Shown: in pieces, positions 25,260-33,767 of the stretch | Layout: each line of letters opens with the position of its first letter | Position numbering within the stretch: position 1 is the stretch's first letter | Source: an uncultured Caulobacteraceae bacterium | GTDB lineage: Bacteria; Pseudomonadota; Alphaproteobacteria; Caulobacterales; Caulobacteraceae | Assembly: GCA_937890965.1 (NCBI GenBank) | Contig: CALAEG010000374.1 | Span: forward strand, 1-35,408 | Direction of reading: 5' to 3' | Length of the DNA: 35,408 nt | Made by a program: the position numbers and the translations under genes | The notes under the pieces: model-generated | Database searches by the model: none | Told to the model about the DNA's origin: nothing | What the model saw: only the letters and a program-made list of their open reading frames with translations

Positions 25260-28037
25260 ATGCGTGATACTTCGCAGTTGCGGAGAGTGCTTAGCTTGAG
25301 TGCTTCCGTTATCGTCCTTACCGCCATCGCCGCGCCGGCGTTGGCCCAGGCCGCGGCGCCAGCGGCGCCGGCGCCGGCAGAGCCGGCCACTTCCCAAGAA
25401 GCGGGCGGCGCCGACGTCATCGTCACCGCCGAACACCGTCAGACCAGATTGCAGAAAGTCCCTGTGGCCGTTTCGGTGTTCACCGGCGCCTCCCGCGACC
25501 GGATCGGCATCTCGACGGTGCAGGAAGTGACCAACTTCGCCCCGGGCTTCGTTTATGACCCGGGCAATGTGCACGCCTATATCCGCGGCGTCGGCCGTCA
25601 GTCGATCAACCTCACCGACGACGCCCGCGTCGCCACCTACGAAGACGAATTCTACGTCTATTCGCCCTACGGCCTCGACAAGTCGTCGCTGTTCCTGAGC
25701 CAGGAGCAGATCGAGCGCGGGCCGCAGAACGTCGGTGGCCGCGAGGCCGCCGCCGGTTCGATCGACTCGATCGACATTCGCCCGACCGACACGCCCTATG
25801 CGGAAGTCCGCGGCACGGTCAGCAACTACGAGCACTATGAAGTCGAAGGCGCGGTCTCCGGTCAGGTGCTTCCGGGCCTCGACCTGCGTCTGGCTGGTTA
25901 CGACAACAATCAGAACCGCGGCTACCAGAAGAACCTCTACGGCAATCTGCCCACCGAAGATGGCGAGATCCACGAGTGGTATATCGAAGGCCAGGCCGAC
26001 CTGAAGATCGGCTCCAACGCCGACCTCTGGGGTCGCGTCTTCGTCTCCAACTGGAACAACCGCGGCGACGCCGGCGCCCGAAACGGCATCGTGCCCGGCA
26101 GCTGGGACGAGACAAACCTCACCGACTCCAACCTCTATCCCGGCGCCAGCCTGTTCGTGAACTCCAACTATGGCTACACCGCCCTCTCGCCGGCAGCGGC
26201 GGCGGGCCGTGCGCCCGGCGATCCGCAGGCGATCAGCGCTACGCTGGGCACGCCGGGGATCTTTAACAATCCGACCCAGCGGACCCCGGCGACCAACTTC
26301 GCCAACCCCATCCCGCGCGTAAACACGCTGCGGGACTACGACAACGCCAACTACATCTTCACCTACCACTTCCCGAACATGGACTTCAAATATATCGGGG
26401 GATATCAGCAGTATAACTATACGCTGAACTATGGCGACGAAGACTCGAATGTCTCGAGGTTCACCCTGCCGGGCAGTGGGCCGACCAATCGGCTGGTCAT
26501 CAACCCGACGGTCGATCTGAACTATGTCGAGAACGACGCCTTCGGCAGCCAGGAAGTCTCGCTGCAGTCGACAGACTCCAATCCGCTGCAGTGGACCATC
26601 GGCGGCTTCTACTTCCGCCAGCATTACAGCAACCCGATCAACACGAGGGCGCTGGGCCAGTCTCAGTTGGCCAATCCCATCACGCTGAACAGCCTGGCGG
26701 CGGCGGGCTTCAACCCACTGGGCGCGACAGCGGCTGCGCCGAACCCGCTGCGCAACCTGTTCGTCCAGAACTACACCTTCAACTCGCAGGACGAGTCGGG
26801 CTACGCACAGGTCTCCTACAAGCTCACCGATGACTTCAAGATCGTCGGCAACGTCCGCTATACGGCGGACCAGAAGTGGGGGACCGAGGCGGACCGCGAT
26901 GTCGCGTTCAACTCGACCTTCATCGACCTCTATCAGGGCGCGTTCGGCGCCTTCACGCCGTCCGTGGACGAAACGACCGCCGCGACCTGCCTGAGCGGCA
27001 ACGCCCAAAACTGTAATGGCGGCCCGCTTGCCAAGGGCGTCAAAACCATGGGCGTGATCAGCCCGGTCACCGGCCTCGCCACCCGCTCGCTGTCTGGGTC
27101 TTCGGACGCGGTCACCGGCGGCGCCGGCCTCGAATGGACACCGACCAGGGACATCTTCGTCTATGCCCGTTACGGTCACGGCTACGAAGGCGTGTCCTTC
27201 AACGCCGGTCCGGTGAGCAGCGGACCCGAAGTGGCGCCGGAGTACATCAACTCCTACGAAGTCGGCTACAAGCAGAGCTTCGGGCACACCTTCTCGATCG
27301 ATATCGCCGCGTTCTACTATGACTACGACGCCATCCAGCTGCCGATCACCGTCTCGGTGAACGGCATTCTCGAAGGTCAGTTCATCAACGCCCCCAAGGC
27401 GGAATCGACCGGCGTCGAACTTGAAGGCGTCTGGAACCCGATCCGCGACCTGCTGATCACTGGCACCTACTCGTACGACTACACCGCTATCCTGACCGGC
27501 TGCTCGGTGGCCGCGGCGCACCAGGCGGCCTCGACCGGCATCACGCCGGCGGGCAATCTCTGCCTTGTCGATACCCAGGATCCGGCCGCCATCGCGCGCG
27601 GCGCGCGTCCGATTGGGGGAACCACCCTGCAAAGCGTGAGCGGCAATCCGCTGCCCAATGCGCCGCGGAACAAGCTCGCCGTCGACGTCGCCTACACCTG
27701 GCACTTCGATCCGGGTAATCTGACCCTTGGCGGTTCCTACGTCTGGCGCGATACCCAGGTCGGCAACGTGTTCAACCGCTTCTACAACATCGCGCCGTCC
27801 TGGGATGACGTCGATTTCCGGGCGACCTGGAGCGGCGACCACGACCGGTACGAGGTCATCGGCTTCGTGAAGAACGCCTTCAACTCGCTGCAATATAACG
27901 TGGGCGCGGCCGGCCAAGGCCTTCTGGGCAATGCCACCTCGCACACCAGCAACGCGGCGGGCCTGGACTATGTCAGCGGCTATGAGCTGGCGCCGCCGCG
28001 CACTTTCGGCGTGGAAGTGCGCTACAAGTTCTTCTAG
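25260..28037 (+). CDS. TonB-dependent outer membrane receptor (paralogue 1)
   Basis: 925 residues from the ATG at 25260 with GGGAGG upstream. A Sec signal peptide ends at APALA (residues 25-29). A TonB-box-like DVIVTA follows at 52-57. The plug domain covers residues about 60-190: VPVAVSVFTGASRDRIGIST, VHAYIRGVGRQS, then IERGPQNVGGREAAAGSID. The rest is a beta-barrel ending in VEVRYKFF, with the terminal Phe needed for outer membrane insertion. In most receptors the plug block reads GPQGTLYGRN; here it is one residue shorter and reads GPQNVGGRE, marking a distinct subfamily. TonB-dependent receptors import siderophores, cobalamin, saccharides or aromatic compounds; the ligand is unknown. A close paralogue follows directly. 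Confidence 0.92.
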   Translation: MRDTSQLRRVLSLSASVIVLTAIAAPALAQAAAPAAPAPAEPATSQEAGGADVIVTAEHRQTRLQKVPVAVSVFTGASRDRIGISTVQEVTNFAPGFVYDPGNVHAYIRGVGRQSINLTDDARVATYEDEFYVYSPYGLDKSSLFLSQEQIERGPQNVGGREAAAGSIDSIDIRPTDTPYAEVRGTVSNYEHYEVEGAVSGQVLPGLDLRLAGYDNNQNRGYQKNLYGNLPTEDGEIHEWYIEGQADLKIGSNADLWGRVFVSNWNNRGDAGARNGIVPGSWDETNLTDSNLYPGASLFVNSNYGYTALSPAAAAGRAPGDPQAISATLGTPGIFNNPTQRTPATNFANPIPRVNTLRDYDNANYIFTYHFPNMDFKYIGGYQQYNYTLNYGDEDSNVSRFTLPGSGPTNRLVINPTVDLNYVENDAFGSQEVSLQSTDSNPLQWTIGGFYFRQHYSNPINTRALGQSQLANPITLNSLAAAGFNPLGATAAAPNPLRNLFVQNYTFNSQDESGYAQVSYKLTDDFKIVGNVRYTADQKWGTEADRDVAFNSTFIDLYQGAFGAFTPSVDETTAATCLSGNAQNCNGGPLAKGVKTMGVISPVTGLATRSLSGSSDAVTGGAGLEWTPTRDIFVYARYGHGYEGVSFNAGPVSSGPEVAPEYINSYEVGYKQSFGHTFSIDIAAFYYDYDAIQLPITVSVNGILEGQFINAPKAESTGVELEGVWNPIRDLLITGTYSYDYTAILTGCSVAAAHQAASTGITPAGNLCLVDTQDPAAIARGARPIGGTTLQSVSGNPLPNAPRNKLAVDVAYTWHFDPGNLTLGGSYVWRDTQVGNVFNRFYNIAPSWDDVDFRATWSGDHDRYEVIGFVKNAFNSLQYNVGAAGQGLLGNATSHTSNAAGLDYVSGYELAPPRTFGVEVRYKFF

Positions 28038-28067
28038 CCTTCGGGCCGGAAGCCAAGTCTCCTGGAA

Positions 28068-28099
28068 GGGCGCGCCTTGACCGGCGCGCCCTTTTCTTT
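28068..28099 (+). terminator. Rho-independent terminator of TonB receptor 1
   Basis: GGGCGCGCC (28068-28076), loop TTGACC, GGCGCGCCC (28083-28091), then TTTTCTTT. A perfect 9-bp GC stem with a T-run, 30 bp after the stop. An almost identical terminator follows the second receptor. Confidence 0.9.
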
Positions 28100-28180
28100 G
28101 CGCTGAGAGACGAGGGACGCGCCCATGCCCGCCCGGGCTGGGGCCGCCATTCGGCCAGACCGGCGAACGGCGAACAGCGA

Positions 28181-28226
28181 GGCTTGTCAAGCCGCGACAA
28201 CCCTGACGGCGCAAAACCATTGCGCC
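28181..28226. promoter_or_regulatory. Two palindromes upstream of second TonB receptor
   Basis: GGCTTG-T-CAAGCC (28181-28193, perfect 6-1-6) and GGCGCAA-AACCA-TTGCGCC (28208-28226, perfect 7-5-7). They lie 29-74 bp upstream of the shared leader block at 28255 and have no counterpart before receptor 1, so they may give receptor 2 its own control. Confidence 0.35.
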
Positions 28227-28434
28227 AAAGACACAGTCCACAGAAAAGCTCACATTATCGGCGTTCAGTTACAGATGCCCGGTTTACGTTGCGACCCTGT
28301 AATGAAACCGTCACCCCAACGTTGGTGGAGTTCCACTAACTCGCGTTTCACGGCGTTGTTCGGGCGTCGTGGGGGCAGCAAGCCGCCGGCCGATCCCATA
28401 CGGGAAGGTCTGCCGCCAGGGGAGGAAATACCGT

Positions 28435-31182
28435 ATGTCTGACACTTCGCATTTGCGGAGCGTGCTCATTATGGGCGCTTCCGTCGTCGCGCTAGCCGCT
28501 ACCGCCGCGCCAGCTCTGGCGCAGACGGCGGCCCCCGCCGCGCCGGCCGCCAGTTCGGAAGGGTCGGGTGGGGCTGACGTTATCGTCACCGCCGAACACC
28601 GCCAGACCCGCCTGCAAAAGGTCCCGGTTGCCGTCTCGGTGTTCACCAGCGCGTCCCGCGACCGGATCGGCATCTCGACCGTGCAGGACGTCACCAACTT
28701 CGCGCCAGGCTTCGTCTATGATCCGGGCAACGTGCACGCCTATATCCGCGGCGTCGGACGCCAGTCGATCAGCGTCACCGACGATTCGCGCGTGACCGCC
28801 TACGAAGACGAATTCTTCGTCTATTCGCCCTATCAGCTCGACAAATCGTCGCTGTTCCTGTCGCAGGAGCAGATCGAGCGCGGTCCCCAGAATGTTGGCG
28901 GACGTAACGCCGCCGGCGGCTCCATCGACATGATCTCGGTGCGTCCGACCGACACGCCCTACGCCGAGGTGCGCGGCACGGTCGGCAATTACGGGGTCCT
29001 GAACGTCGAAGCGGCGGCCTCCGGACCGGTTCTGCCGGGCCTGGACGTGCGCGTCTCCGGCTATGACCACAATCAGAGCATTGGCTATTACAAGAACCTG
29101 GCCGGCCCGACAGAGGGCAACGAGCTCCATGAGTATTACATCGAGGGCCAGGCCGATCTGAAGATCGGCGCCAACGCCGATCTATTCGTGCGTGGCTTCT
29201 ACTCGGGCTGGAACGACCGCGGCGACGCCGGCGCCCGCGGAGGCTATGTGAACGGGCACTACGACGAGACCAACCTGACGGACGCCAACGGCTTCCCCGG
29301 CGCCGGGCTGTTCGTGAACCCGAACTACGGCTATTCGAATCCGGCGCTTGGGCTGCCAGCGGCGGCCGGCCGCAATCCCGGCGATATCGCGCCGATCAAC
29401 ACCACCTTCGCGGTTCCCGGCATCTTCGATAATCCGGCGATCGCCAACGGCAATCCCAGTCCGAAGTTCGTCGCCATTCTGCCGCGAACCGTGCATCTGG
29501 GCGGGTACAACGGCATCCAGGCCAACTTCATCTACCACTTCCCGACCTTCGACTTTAAGAACATCGTCGGCGAACAGGGTTACAACTACTCGCTGAACTT
29601 CTCGGAGCCGGACACCGACGTCACCTCGTTCACCCTTCCCGGAACCGGGCCAACGAACCGGCTTGTCATCAATCCATTGGTCGACCTGATGTATCAGGAA
29701 TACGACCACTGGGGTTCGGACGAGTTCTCGTTCCAGTCGACCACCGCCAGCCCGTTCCAATGGACGGCGGGCGCCTTCTTCTATCACCAGCAATACGGCA
29801 ACCCGATTTCGGCCGCGGCGCCCTTCCAGCCTCAGTTCGGCCATCCGATCCTGAGCCTCGCGACCTTTGCGCCCGCCGCCGCCAACCCGCACAACTATCT
29901 GTTCTATCAGGGCTACAAGATCAGCGATGACAGCGAGGCGGGCTACGCGCAGGTCTCCTACAAGATCAATGACCAGCTCAAGGTCAGCGGCAACATCCGC
30001 TACACGAACGACCACAAGTACGGCAATGAATCAGCCCGCTACGTCGCCTTCAGCAGCGGCCTCATCGATGGATTCTCACCGTTCTTCGGCGCCGCGACGC
30101 CGTCCCTGGACGTGACGACTTCTCTGACCTGCCCGACCGGCAATCCGGCGTCCTGCTTCGCCGGGCCTCTCGCCAAGGGCGTCACCAGCATCGGCGTCAC
30201 GCACGCCAACGGGATCGTCTACCGCAACCTGGGTGACAGTTCGAACGCCGTGACCGGCGGCGCGGGGATCGAGTGGACCCCGACCAACGACATCTTCGTC
30301 TATGCCCGCTACGGCCGTGGGTACGAGGATCTGACGTTCAACGCCGGCTACGTCAGCGCAAGTCCCGAAGTGGGGCCCGAGTTCCTCAACTCCTACGAAA
30401 TCGGCTACAAGCAGAGCTTCGGTCGTACGATCTCGATCGACACGGCGCTCTTCTACTATGACTACCAGAACTTCCAGCTGCCGATCTCCGTCGCCAACGG
30501 CGGCGTTACCCAGTCGACCTTCGTCAACGTGCCGAAAGCGCAATCGACCGGGTTTGAGTTCGAGGGCACCTGGACCCCGGTCCAAGACCTGCTCTTCAGC
30601 CTGAGCTATTCCTTGGACTACACGCAGGTGCTGACCAATTGCACCGGAACCTTTGTTGGTGCCAATTTCATTCCAAGCAAGGGCGCGTTCTGCGAGGTCG
30701 ATACCAACGATCCGAATGCGGTGCAGCCGGGCGCCAGGCCGTTCCCTGGGCAGAGCCCGTTGGGCACGCGCGACCAGAGCGTCAAGGGCGACGCCTTGCC
30801 CAATGCGCCGCGTAACAAGGTGGCCGTCAGCGGCGCCTACACCTGGCACTTCGATCCCGGCAATCTGACCCTCGCGGGATCCTACTCTTGGCGCGATGTG
30901 CAATACGGGACGGTGTTCCGGCGCAACTACGACGCCGCCCCAGCCTGGGATGACTTCGACATCCGCGGGACCTGGTCGGGCGATCACGACAAGTATGAAG
31001 TCATCGCCTATGTCAGGAACGTTTTCAACACCGCCCAATACACCAACGGCAGCGGCGGCGCGGGCCTGTTGGGCACCAACAGCACGCACACGACAGTCGC
31101 GGCCGGACTCAACGAGGTCAACGTCTACGAACTCGTCGCGCCGCGCACCTTCGGTGTCGAAGTGCGCTACAAGTTCTTCTAG
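28435..31182 (+). CDS. TonB-dependent outer membrane receptor (paralogue 2)
   Basis: 915 residues from the ATG at 28435. The signal peptide again ends at APALA (25-29), followed by DVIVTA. The plug is nearly the same as in paralogue 1 up to about residue 190, including VHAYIRGVGRQS and IERGPQNVGG; then RNAAGGSID is closer to the usual family wording. The barrel is clearly homologous but more changed, mainly in stretches likely to be surface loops, and ends in the same VEVRYKFF. Conserved plug with varied loops suggests a duplicated receptor that now takes a different ligand. The unit has its own leader and terminator, so the pair are two transcripts rather than one operon. Confidence 0.92.
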   Translation: MSDTSHLRSVLIMGASVVALAATAAPALAQTAAPAAPAASSEGSGGADVIVTAEHRQTRLQKVPVAVSVFTSASRDRIGISTVQDVTNFAPGFVYDPGNVHAYIRGVGRQSISVTDDSRVTAYEDEFFVYSPYQLDKSSLFLSQEQIERGPQNVGGRNAAGGSIDMISVRPTDTPYAEVRGTVGNYGVLNVEAAASGPVLPGLDVRVSGYDHNQSIGYYKNLAGPTEGNELHEYYIEGQADLKIGANADLFVRGFYSGWNDRGDAGARGGYVNGHYDETNLTDANGFPGAGLFVNPNYGYSNPALGLPAAAGRNPGDIAPINTTFAVPGIFDNPAIANGNPSPKFVAILPRTVHLGGYNGIQANFIYHFPTFDFKNIVGEQGYNYSLNFSEPDTDVTSFTLPGTGPTNRLVINPLVDLMYQEYDHWGSDEFSFQSTTASPFQWTAGAFFYHQQYGNPISAAAPFQPQFGHPILSLATFAPAAANPHNYLFYQGYKISDDSEAGYAQVSYKINDQLKVSGNIRYTNDHKYGNESARYVAFSSGLIDGFSPFFGAATPSLDVTTSLTCPTGNPASCFAGPLAKGVTSIGVTHANGIVYRNLGDSSNAVTGGAGIEWTPTNDIFVYARYGRGYEDLTFNAGYVSASPEVGPEFLNSYEIGYKQSFGRTISIDTALFYYDYQNFQLPISVANGGVTQSTFVNVPKAQSTGFEFEGTWTPVQDLLFSLSYSLDYTQVLTNCTGTFVGANFIPSKGAFCEVDTNDPNAVQPGARPFPGQSPLGTRDQSVKGDALPNAPRNKVAVSGAYTWHFDPGNLTLAGSYSWRDVQYGTVFRRNYDAAPAWDDFDIRGTWSGDHDKYEVIAYVRNVFNTAQYTNGSGGAGLLGTNSTHTTVAAGLNEVNVYELVAPRTFGVEVRYKFF

Positions 31183-31208
31183 CCTTCGGGCCGGAAGCCA
31201 AATCTCAA

Positions 31209-31241
31209 GGGCGCGCCTTAACCGGCGCGCCCTTTTTCTTT
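31209..31241 (+). terminator. Rho-independent terminator of TonB receptor 2
   Basis: GGGCGCGCC (31209-31217), loop TTAACC, GGCGCGCCC (31224-31232), then TTTTTCTTT. It matches the terminator of receptor 1 and lies between this gene and the convergent matB. Confidence 0.9.
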
Positions 31242-31244
31242 GCG

Positions 31245-32642
31245 CTAGTCGAACAGGGTCGCGTAGCGCCCCCTCAGGGCCGCCTTCTCCACCTTGCCCA
31301 TGGCGTTGCGGGGCAGGTCGTCGACAAACATCACCCGCTTGGGCGTCTTGAATGCGGCCAGCCGCTCGCGGCAGGCGCCGATGATGTCCGTCTCGTCGCC
31401 CGCGCCGGCGATCACCGCGACCACCGCCTCGCCGAAATCCGCATGCGGAACGCCGATGACGGCGCTTTCGGTCACGCCGGCAAGCTCGTCGAGCACCAGC
31501 TCGATCTCCTTGGGATAGACGTTCAGCCCGCCGGAAATGATCAGGTCGTTGGCGCGGCCGGACAGCCACAGCCGCCCCTCCGCATCCAGCCGGCCGACAT
31601 CGCCGGTGATGAAAAAGCCGTCGGCGGTAAAGGCCTGGGCGGTCTTTTCCGCGTTGCGCCAATAGCCGGATGTGACGCTGGGGCCGGTGATCTCGACCAC
31701 GCCGGTCCGGGCGCCGCCAGCGATGCGCAAGGCCACGCCAGGCAGGGGAAAACCGACGCTGCCGGCCAGACGCTCGCCCTGAAGCGGGTTGGTGGTGATC
31801 ATCTGAGCCTCGCTCATGCCGTAGCGCTCGAGGATGCGTTGGCCGGTGCGCGCCTCGAAAGGGTCGAATGGGCTCTCAAGAAGCGGCGCGGAACCGGAGA
31901 TGAACAGGCGCATATGCGCGGCCGCCTCGGCCGTAAAGCGTGGGTCGGCGAGCAGGCGGCCGTAAAAGGTCGGCACCCCCATCATTACCGTGGCCCTGGG
32001 CAGGGCGGTCAGGACCGCGTCCTCCTCGAAGCGGGGCAGCCACAACATCGGCGCGCCGCTGAGCAACGCGCAATGGATGGCGACGAACAGTCCGTGCACG
32101 TGGAATATCGGCAGAGCATGCAGAAGCACGTCGCCGCCGGAAAAGCCCCAGGCGGTCTGCAGGGCCAGCGCGTTGGACGCCAGGTTGTGATGGCTGAGCA
32201 TGGCGCCCTTGGCGCGCCCGGTCGTGCCGCTGGTATAGACCAGGGCGGCAAGGGCGCCTGGCTGGCTGTCGTGAATGATGGTTCGTGGGCTGAACGCCTC
32301 GGCTTCGCGCGCCAGTTCGCCCGCCTCGGTGACGAAGAGCGCCGGTTCGGCGTCCTGGCGAAAATAGGCGATCTCCGACGCCGTATAGGCGGGGTTGAGC
32401 GGCAGGAAGACCGCCCCGATCTGTAAGCTCGCCAGATAGAGCATCAGGCCTTGCGGGCTTTTGGCCGTCTGGGCGGCCACCCGGTCGCCGACGCCGACCC
32501 CCTTGGCCAGGAGCAGCGCCGCCAGCCGCCCAACTCCGTCCTCAAGCGCGCCATAGCTGAGATCGTCGCCATCCGGCAGCAACAGGCAAGGCGCCGACCG
32601 GTCGGCTGGAAAGCGAGACTGGAGAAGAGCGTAGAGGTTCAT
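31245..32642 (-). CDS. matB: Malonyl-CoA synthetase (malonate-CoA ligase)
   Basis: 465 residues from the ATG at 32640-32642; the longer frame upstream lies over the DUF559 gene and a repeat. It is an ANL-superfamily adenylate-forming enzyme: ATP loop LVYTSGTTGRAKGAM (134-148), LERYGMSEAQM, the hinge-region ITGDVGRLDAEGRLWLSGR, and the C-terminal lysine Lys450 in LPRNAMGK. Blocks such as HALPIFHVHGLFVA, MMGVPTFYGRLL, MRLFISGSAPLL and IGVPHADFGE match MatB of Rhodopseudomonas and Rhizobium as I remember them. MatB makes malonyl-CoA from malonate, ATP and CoA. No MatA decarboxylase or MatC transporter is seen. The likely ribosome site (GAGGG) lies inside the hairpin arm 8 nt upstream, so the repeat forms part of its leader. 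Confidence 0.87.
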   Translation of the reverse strand: MNLYALLQSRFPADRSAPCLLLPDGDDLSYGALEDGVGRLAALLLAKGVGVGDRVAAQTAKSPQGLMLYLASLQIGAVFLPLNPAYTASEIAYFRQDAEPALFVTEAGELAREAEAFSPRTIIHDSQPGALAALVYTSGTTGRAKGAMLSHHNLASNALALQTAWGFSGGDVLLHALPIFHVHGLFVAIHCALLSGAPMLWLPRFEEDAVLTALPRATVMMGVPTFYGRLLADPRFTAEAAAHMRLFISGSAPLLESPFDPFEARTGQRILERYGMSEAQMITTNPLQGERLAGSVGFPLPGVALRIAGGARTGVVEITGPSVTSGYWRNAEKTAQAFTADGFFITGDVGRLDAEGRLWLSGRANDLIISGGLNVYPKEIELVLDELAGVTESAVIGVPHADFGEAVVAVIAGAGDETDIIGACRERLAAFKTPKRVMFVDDLPRNAMGKVEKAALRGRYATLFD

Positions 32643-32643
32643 A

Positions 32644-33033
32644 CTAAGACCCTCGCCCCGCATCTTGCGGGGAGAGGGAAGGGTGAGGGGCTTCGCCGCC
32701 GCAGGCGGTGAAGATGGCGTCACAGACGCCATCCAAGCTCTCCGTCACCTCGCGATTGGGAAATCGAAGCACCGTCAGACCAAGCCTCTCAAGGTAATGC
32801 GTGCGTGTATCGTCGTAGGCTACCGAGCCGAGATGCACACCGCCATCCAGTTCGACCACCAATCCGGCATCCGCGCAGAGGAAGTCGACGATATATGAGC
32901 CGCGCGGAACCTGCCGTTTCCACTTCCAACCGCCAAGCTTGCGGTTTCTCAGCCGCGCCCAGAGTTGCGCTTCGACGCGGGTCTGATCGACTCGCAGGGC
33001 CCGCGCCCGGTCTGTCAACTCACTGCGCGGCAT
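32644..33033 (-). CDS. DUF559 (Vsr-like PD-(D/E)XK) endonuclease-domain protein
   Basis: 129 residues from the ATG at 33031-33033, preceded by GAGGGG 6 nt upstream; a GTG at 33048 is less likely. The core reads TRVEAQLWARLRNRKLGGWK, then YIVDFLC, LVVELDGGVH, DDTRTHYLERLGLTVLRFPN. The Asp of YIVDF and the acidic pair of VELDG form the expected metal site of the restriction-endonuclease-like fold, as in the mismatch nuclease Vsr. The role of DUF559 proteins is not established. The last 13 residues (PHPSLSPQDAGRG region) and the stop are encoded by a REP-like hairpin, and the ribosome site lies by another, inverted hairpin. The gene is thus built into a repeat cassette between cytochrome b561 and matB; its stop is 1 nt before the matB start. 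Confidence 0.82.
   Translation of the reverse strand: MPRSELTDRARALRVDQTRVEAQLWARLRNRKLGGWKWKRQVPRGSYIVDFLCADAGLVVELDGGVHLGSVAYDDTRTHYLERLGLTVLRFPNREVTESLDGVCDAIFTACGGEAPHPSLSPQDAGRGS
32650..32690. repeat. REP-like hairpin, left arm of DUF559 cassette
   Basis: CCCTCGCCCCGC (32650-32661), ATCTT loop, GCGGGGAGAGGG (32667-32678), then AAGGGTGAGGGG. Read on the minus strand it is CCCCTCACCC, spacer, hairpin. It encodes the C-terminal tail of the DUF559 protein and carries the presumed ribosome site of matB. Confidence 0.8.
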
Positions 33034-33040
33034 CGACGTC

Positions 33041-33083
33041 CCCCTCACCCTCCCCTCTCCCCCGCGAACAGCGGGGGAGAGGG
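33041..33083. repeat. REP-like hairpin, right arm of DUF559 cassette
   Basis: CCCCTCACCC (33041-33050) followed by CCCTCTCCCCCGC (33053-33065), loop GAACA, GCGGGGGAGAGGG (33071-33083). It is the same unit as the left arm but in opposite orientation, with the CCCTCACCC heads pointing inwards. It starts 4 bp beyond the stop of the cytochrome b561 gene and may end that transcript. Confidence 0.82.
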
Positions 33084-33087
33084 TTCC

Positions 33088-33762
33088 CTATCCGCGGACG
33101 ATCAGCCAGACGATGGCGGCCGACACCAAGACCGCCACCGCCAGCCGCCACATCGGCGCCGGCCGCATCGGCGCGGCGTCGCCGGCGTGGCGTTTGGCGC
33201 CGGTGAGCATGGGGCCGATCAGGTTGTCGCGCTTGACGACGGCATGGAAGGCGATGGCGGCCAGGTGCAGGCCGATCAGGGCGAGCAGGCCATTGAACAC
33301 CCATTGGTGCCATTGGGCGACCGTGCGGCCCTGGTCGTAGCTGATCAACCTGGCCAGCGGCCCCGGCTGGTCGCCGTCGATGTCCACGGTAAAGAGGCCG
33401 AGCGTCAGTTCCGCCGCCAGCAGCGCCAGCATGGCCGCGACGCTCCATCCGCCGAGCGGATTATGGCCGATGACGGAGCGGTCTATCCGTCCACGGATCA
33501 GATCGGTCGCATAGGCGCCGATCGCCCTTGGGCCGTGCAGAAAGTCGGAGAATCTCGCGGTCGAGCCGCCGACAACGCCCCAGATCAGGCGGAAGATGAC
33601 CATGCCCAGGAGGATGAAACCGGCGTCGCGATGCAGGTCCAACTGCTCGGTCTCGCCCGTCCACCACAGCGCGGCGAACAGCACGACGATCAGCCAATGG
33701 CTGAGACGCGTCGGTCCGTCCCAGATCCTGACCCGCGCCTTGTCTGCCTCCGGGGCCGAAAT
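33088..33762 (-). CDS. Cytochrome b561-type membrane protein; start uncertain
   Basis: Four hydrophobic segments are visible, with His-rich positions typical of diheme cytochrome b: RLSHWLIVVLFAALWW, LDLHRDAGFILLGMVIFRL, RTVAQWHQWVFNGLLALIGL and GLHLAAIAFHAVVKRD. Such proteins pass electrons between quinol and a c-type cytochrome. The first possible usual start is a GTG at 33684, but this would cut off the conserved segment ARVRIWDGPTRLSHW, which is in frame upstream and includes a heme-ligand His. Between that segment and 33768 I see no ATG, GTG or TTG; an ATT at 33760-33762 follows GGGG, so a rare ATT start is listed here. The gene follows the cytochrome c' gene directly, which fits a two-gene electron transfer unit. 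Confidence 0.75.
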   Translation of the reverse strand: MSAPEADKARVRIWDGPTRLSHWLIVVLFAALWWTGETEQLDLHRDAGFILLGMVIFRLIWGVVGGSTARFSDFLHGPRAIGAYATDLIRGRIDRSVIGHNPLGGWSVAAMLALLAAELTLGLFTVDIDGDQPGPLARLISYDQGRTVAQWHQWVFNGLLALIGLHLAAIAFHAVVKRDNLIGPMLTGAKRHAGDAAPMRPAPMWRLAVAVLVSAAIVWLIVRG

Positions 33763-33767
33763 GCGGC

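Larger units (their letters stand above)
28038..28434. promoter_or_regulatory. Intergenic region and leader of second TonB receptor
   Basis: 397 bp without a gene. It holds the terminator of paralogue 1 (28068-28099), two palindromes (28181-28193 and 28208-28226), and the three leader blocks shared with paralogue 1: TTATCGGCGTTCAGTTA (28255-28271), GGCGTTGTTCGGGCG (28352-28366) and GGGCAGCAAGCC (28373-28384). A ribosome site GGGGAGG lies about 11 nt before the ATG at 28435. Confidence 0.5.

Noticed and set aside
25107-28253. A 1048-residue open frame antisense to TonB receptor 1
   Set aside because: It mirrors the receptor gene, has no recognisable domain and is rich in Val/Arg/Asp/Gly, as expected of the reverse strand of a high-GC gene; the plus-strand product has a signal peptide, plug and barrel.
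30076-31662. A 528-residue open frame antisense to receptor 2 and running into matB in another frame
   Set aside because: Low-complexity Arg/Gly-rich product, and it crosses the terminator between two well-supported genes.
32650-33083. The inverted repeats around the DUF559 gene as simple transcription terminators only
   Set aside because: They lack T-runs, one is inside the coding sequence and ribosome-site region of flanking genes, and they share a long head sequence beyond the hairpin, which plain terminators do not need.
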